From Geoglobus sp. (GTDB lineage: Archaea; Halobacteriota; Archaeoglobi; Archaeoglobales; Archaeoglobaceae): a stretch of DNA of 7,869 bases. Location: positions 1 to 7,869 of the forward strand of contig JALURI010000179.1 in the NCBI GenBank assembly GCA_027016965.1, read 5' to 3'. This document shows, in pieces, positions 6,478 to 7,869 of the stretch; positions within the stretch are counted from its first letter, which is position 1; every line of letters starts with the position of its first letter. The notes under the pieces are model-generated. The model was not told the DNA's origin and made no database searches. It saw nothing but the letters and a program-made list of their open reading frames with translations. A program made the position numbers and the translations under genes.

Positions 6478-6593
6478 AAAACTCAAAAAAAGCTTTACTT
6501 GAACAGACAACCCTGATACCTGATCAAATTGGGAAAGATGAAACGATATACTCAGGTACGGCATACAGCATCACCGCAAGAAAAAGAAAGTAA
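6474..6593 (+). CDS. Possible small basic protein, 39 residues
   Basis: This begins at the ATG that overlaps the stop of the preceding acidic short frame and encodes 39 residues beginning MKNSKKALLEQTTLIPDQ and ending in ARKRK. Eight Lys/Arg against four Asp/Glu make it basic, opposite in charge to its partner. I do not recognise it and see no domain, signal peptide or membrane segment. The main reason for caution is that its last codons are antisense to the T-runs that probably terminate acd, so the basic tail may simply be an A-rich reflection of that terminator. It could also be part of a broken gene. Confidence 0.22.
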   Translation: MKNSKKALLEQTTLIPDQIGKDETIYSGTAYSITARKRK

Positions 6594-6610
6594 AGAAAAA
6601 AACTGAAAAT
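6577..6610 (-). terminator. Oligo-T terminator of acd
   Basis: Starting about 8 bases after the acd stop, the minus strand carries closely spaced runs TTTT, TTTTTTT, TTT, TTT and TTTTT within about 34 bases. This matches the hairpin-independent oligo-T termination of archaeal RNA polymerase and would separate acd from the suc-sdh unit that lies further downstream on the same strand. Confidence 0.6.
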
Positions 6611-6618
6611 CCGGTTAA

Positions 6619-7812
6619 TCACATTAATGGATGCTTTCTGACCGCTCCAAGAACTGAAGGGATTGTCCCAGTGAGAGATCTCGCGATTACCTCAATTTCA
6701 ACCTCTCTCGTTCCTTCGTAGATTTCGAGAATTCTCGCATCCCTGAACATTCTTGAGATTGCCTGCTCACCCATAAATCCATATCCTCCGTAGATCTGAA
6801 GGGCTTCATGCACGATTTCCTGGGCTACCCTTGCGGTGTAATACTTTGCCATTGCCGTCAGCCCGGGATCTGGCATTCCTCGCATGTCCTGGAAGTATGC
6901 TGCCTGATAAGCCAGAAGTCTTGCAGCCTCAAGCTCTGTTCTCATCTTGGCAAGTTTCTCCTGAGTTACCTGAAAGTCCATGAGTCTCCTTTCAAAGAGC
7001 TCCCTGTTCTTTGCATAGTTGAATGCAAGCTCAAAAGCCCCAGTTGCAAGGCCAACTGCCTGAAACGCAACAGGAATTCTTGTGACATTGAAGAACATCA
7101 TTGTCTGGTAGAACCCCTGCCCCTCCTGCCCTATCAGGTTCTCCTTAGGAACTCTAACATTCTTGAATACCACCTCAGCAGTGTCACTGGCTCTAATTCC
7201 CAGCTTGTTCTCCAGCTTTTTTGCTTCAACTCCCGGCGTTTCCTTTTCAACAATGAAAACACTCATTCCGTGATGTCTTTTTGCAGGATTAGGATCTGTT
7301 CTTGCGAGAACAATGTAGTAATCAGCTATGGTCCCATTTGTTATGAACATCTTTGTGCCATTAATGACATACTCATCACCATCTCGTTCAGCCTTTGTTT
7401 TTATTCCTGCAACATCACTTCCTGCGTAGGGTTCCGTGTAGCATGCAGCACATATTGCCTTTCCCTGAGCTAAAGGAGGTAGATACTTTTTTTTCTGCTC
7501 CTCATTTCCGAACATCAGAATCTGCTCTGAGCCAAAGGTTGATGCCATTATAAGTCCAAGACCACCGTCAATCCTCCAGAACTCCTCAACAACAAGGCAT
7601 GTATCGAGAATGCCCATGTTCTGACCTCCATACTCCTCTGGAATGTTCATGCCAATGAATCCAAGCTCTGCAGCCTTCCTCCACAGTTCAAAGGGATACT
7701 TTTCCTCCCTGTCACACTCTTCTGCATAATTGGGAAACTCCTTCTCGGCAAACTCTCTTGCAGCTTCCTTTATTGCCTTCTGCTCATCTGTAAGAATTGA
7801 TTCTGCGAGCAT
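6619..7812 (-). CDS. acd: Acyl-CoA dehydrogenase
   Basis: This is 397 residues, a typical length. The N-terminal helical domain is about 1-120. The first family signature is CYTEPYAGSD (124-133), followed by the FAD-contacting FITNG (156-160) of the beta domain (about 121-235). The C-terminal helical domain contains QIYGGYGF (339-346) and IYEGT with E366, the catalytic base position of short- and medium-chain enzymes. It oxidises an acyl-CoA to the trans-2-enoyl-CoA with FAD and would pass electrons to an electron-transfer flavoprotein; no ETF gene is in the window. Chain-length or branched-chain preference cannot be read with confidence. It is separated from the suc-sdh unit by 724 bases and its own terminator, so it is a separate transcript. 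Only a weak ribosome binding site (GTGTGAT, about 12 bases from the ATG) is present. Confidence 0.94.
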   Translation of the reverse strand: MLAESILTDEQKAIKEAAREFAEKEFPNYAEECDREEKYPFELWRKAAELGFIGMNIPEEYGGQNMGILDTCLVVEEFWRIDGGLGLIMASTFGSEQILMFGNEEQKKKYLPPLAQGKAICAACYTEPYAGSDVAGIKTKAERDGDEYVINGTKMFITNGTIADYYIVLARTDPNPAKRHHGMSVFIVEKETPGVEAKKLENKLGIRASDTAEVVFKNVRVPKENLIGQEGQGFYQTMMFFNVTRIPVAFQAVGLATGAFELAFNYAKNRELFERRLMDFQVTQEKLAKMRTELEAARLLAYQAAYFQDMRGMPDPGLTAMAKYYTARVAQEIVHEALQIYGGYGFMGEQAISRMFRDARILEIYEGTREVEIEVIARSLTGTIPSVLGAVRKHPLM

Positions 7813-7850
7813 AATTCTGAATTATCACACTCTGACAAAAGTCTTTCGTT

Positions 7851-7863
7851 GTGTTAATTTTCG
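7851..7863 (-). promoter_or_regulatory. Candidate promoter of acd
   Basis: The minus strand reads CGAAAATTAACAC, resembling an archaeal BRE (CGAAA) followed by a TATA-like ATTAA. The centre is about 45 bases from the ATG, which predicts initiation near 7831 and a short leader of about 20 bases. The window ends just beyond, so upstream control elements cannot be seen. Confidence 0.35.
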
Positions 7864-7869
7864 AACGAA

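Larger units (their letters stand above)
5895..6618. other. Intergenic region upstream of sucC, downstream of acd
   Basis: These 724 bases lie between the sucC start and the acd stop and hold no gene that I can assign with confidence. They contain the sucC leader and likely promoter (about 5976-6045), the acd terminator (about 6577-6610) and several plus-strand short frames. One frame is open from 5883 to 6362 except for a single TGA at 6147-6149. A 48-codon ATG frame runs 6130-6276, and an ATGA-linked pair covers 6340-6593. An AT-rich dyad, CAATT-GATAT-AATTG (6067-6081), could be a TATA element on either strand. I see no tRNA, CRISPR or insertion sequence structure. Confidence 0.6.

Noticed and set aside
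6301..6564. 87-codon minus-strand frame in the sucC-acd gap
   Set aside because: The hydrophobic, Phe/Leu-rich translation is what the reverse of an acidic, Glu-rich plus-strand frame gives. It has no ribosome binding site or motif, and it lies between the acd terminator and the suc-sdh promoter region.
6808..7473. 221-codon plus-strand open frame opposite acd
   Set aside because: It is entirely antisense to a well-supported acyl-CoA dehydrogenase gene, is rich in Cys, Ser and Leu with no domain motif, and is explained by the codon use of the real gene.

Overview
The window looks like part of a thermophilic euryarchaeal chromosome, most likely from the Archaeoglobales (Archaeoglobus, Geoglobus or Ferroglobus type). 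This is inferred from protein character, from Shine-Dalgarno sequences of the archaeal GGTGAT type, from frequent AGA/AGG/ATA codons, and from the mix of succinate dehydrogenase, succinyl-CoA ligase, an acyl-CoA dehydrogenase and a VapBC pair. I could not run a database search, so the genus is not fixed. All confidently called genes are on the minus strand.

Layout from left to right. Positions 1-502: a VapBC toxin-antitoxin pair, with the PIN toxin cut off by the window edge. The antitoxin has a probable leaderless promoter with a tandem GTAGTAC repeat. Positions 503-690: promoter plus non-coding sequence. Positions 691-5894: one tightly packed six-gene transcription unit, read right to left as sucC, sucD, sdhA, sdhB, sdhC, sdhD. 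Junctions are overlaps of 4 bases or less or gaps of 9 bases or less, and Shine-Dalgarno sequences usually sit inside the end of the preceding gene. Positions 5895-6618: a 724-base gap that holds the upstream region of the suc-sdh unit, the terminator of the next gene and several doubtful plus-strand short ORFs. Positions 6619-7812: an acyl-CoA dehydrogenase with its own candidate promoter at the right edge.

The six-gene unit joins two consecutive citric acid cycle steps. SucCD converts succinyl-CoA to succinate with nucleotide triphosphate synthesis (or the reverse). SdhABCD oxidises succinate to fumarate and passes electrons through FAD, three iron-sulfur centres and membrane haem to a quinone, probably menaquinone. 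Each membrane anchor carries two histidines within helices 1 and 2. This suggests a two-haem (type A) complex rather than the single-haem E. coli type.

The least explained part is the 5895-6618 gap. It has a plus-strand pair of very short ORFs (45 and 39 codons) joined by an ATGA overlap, one strongly acidic and one basic. It also has a 161-codon plus-strand frame interrupted by a single TGA, and dyad elements upstream of sucC. These are candidates, not established genes.
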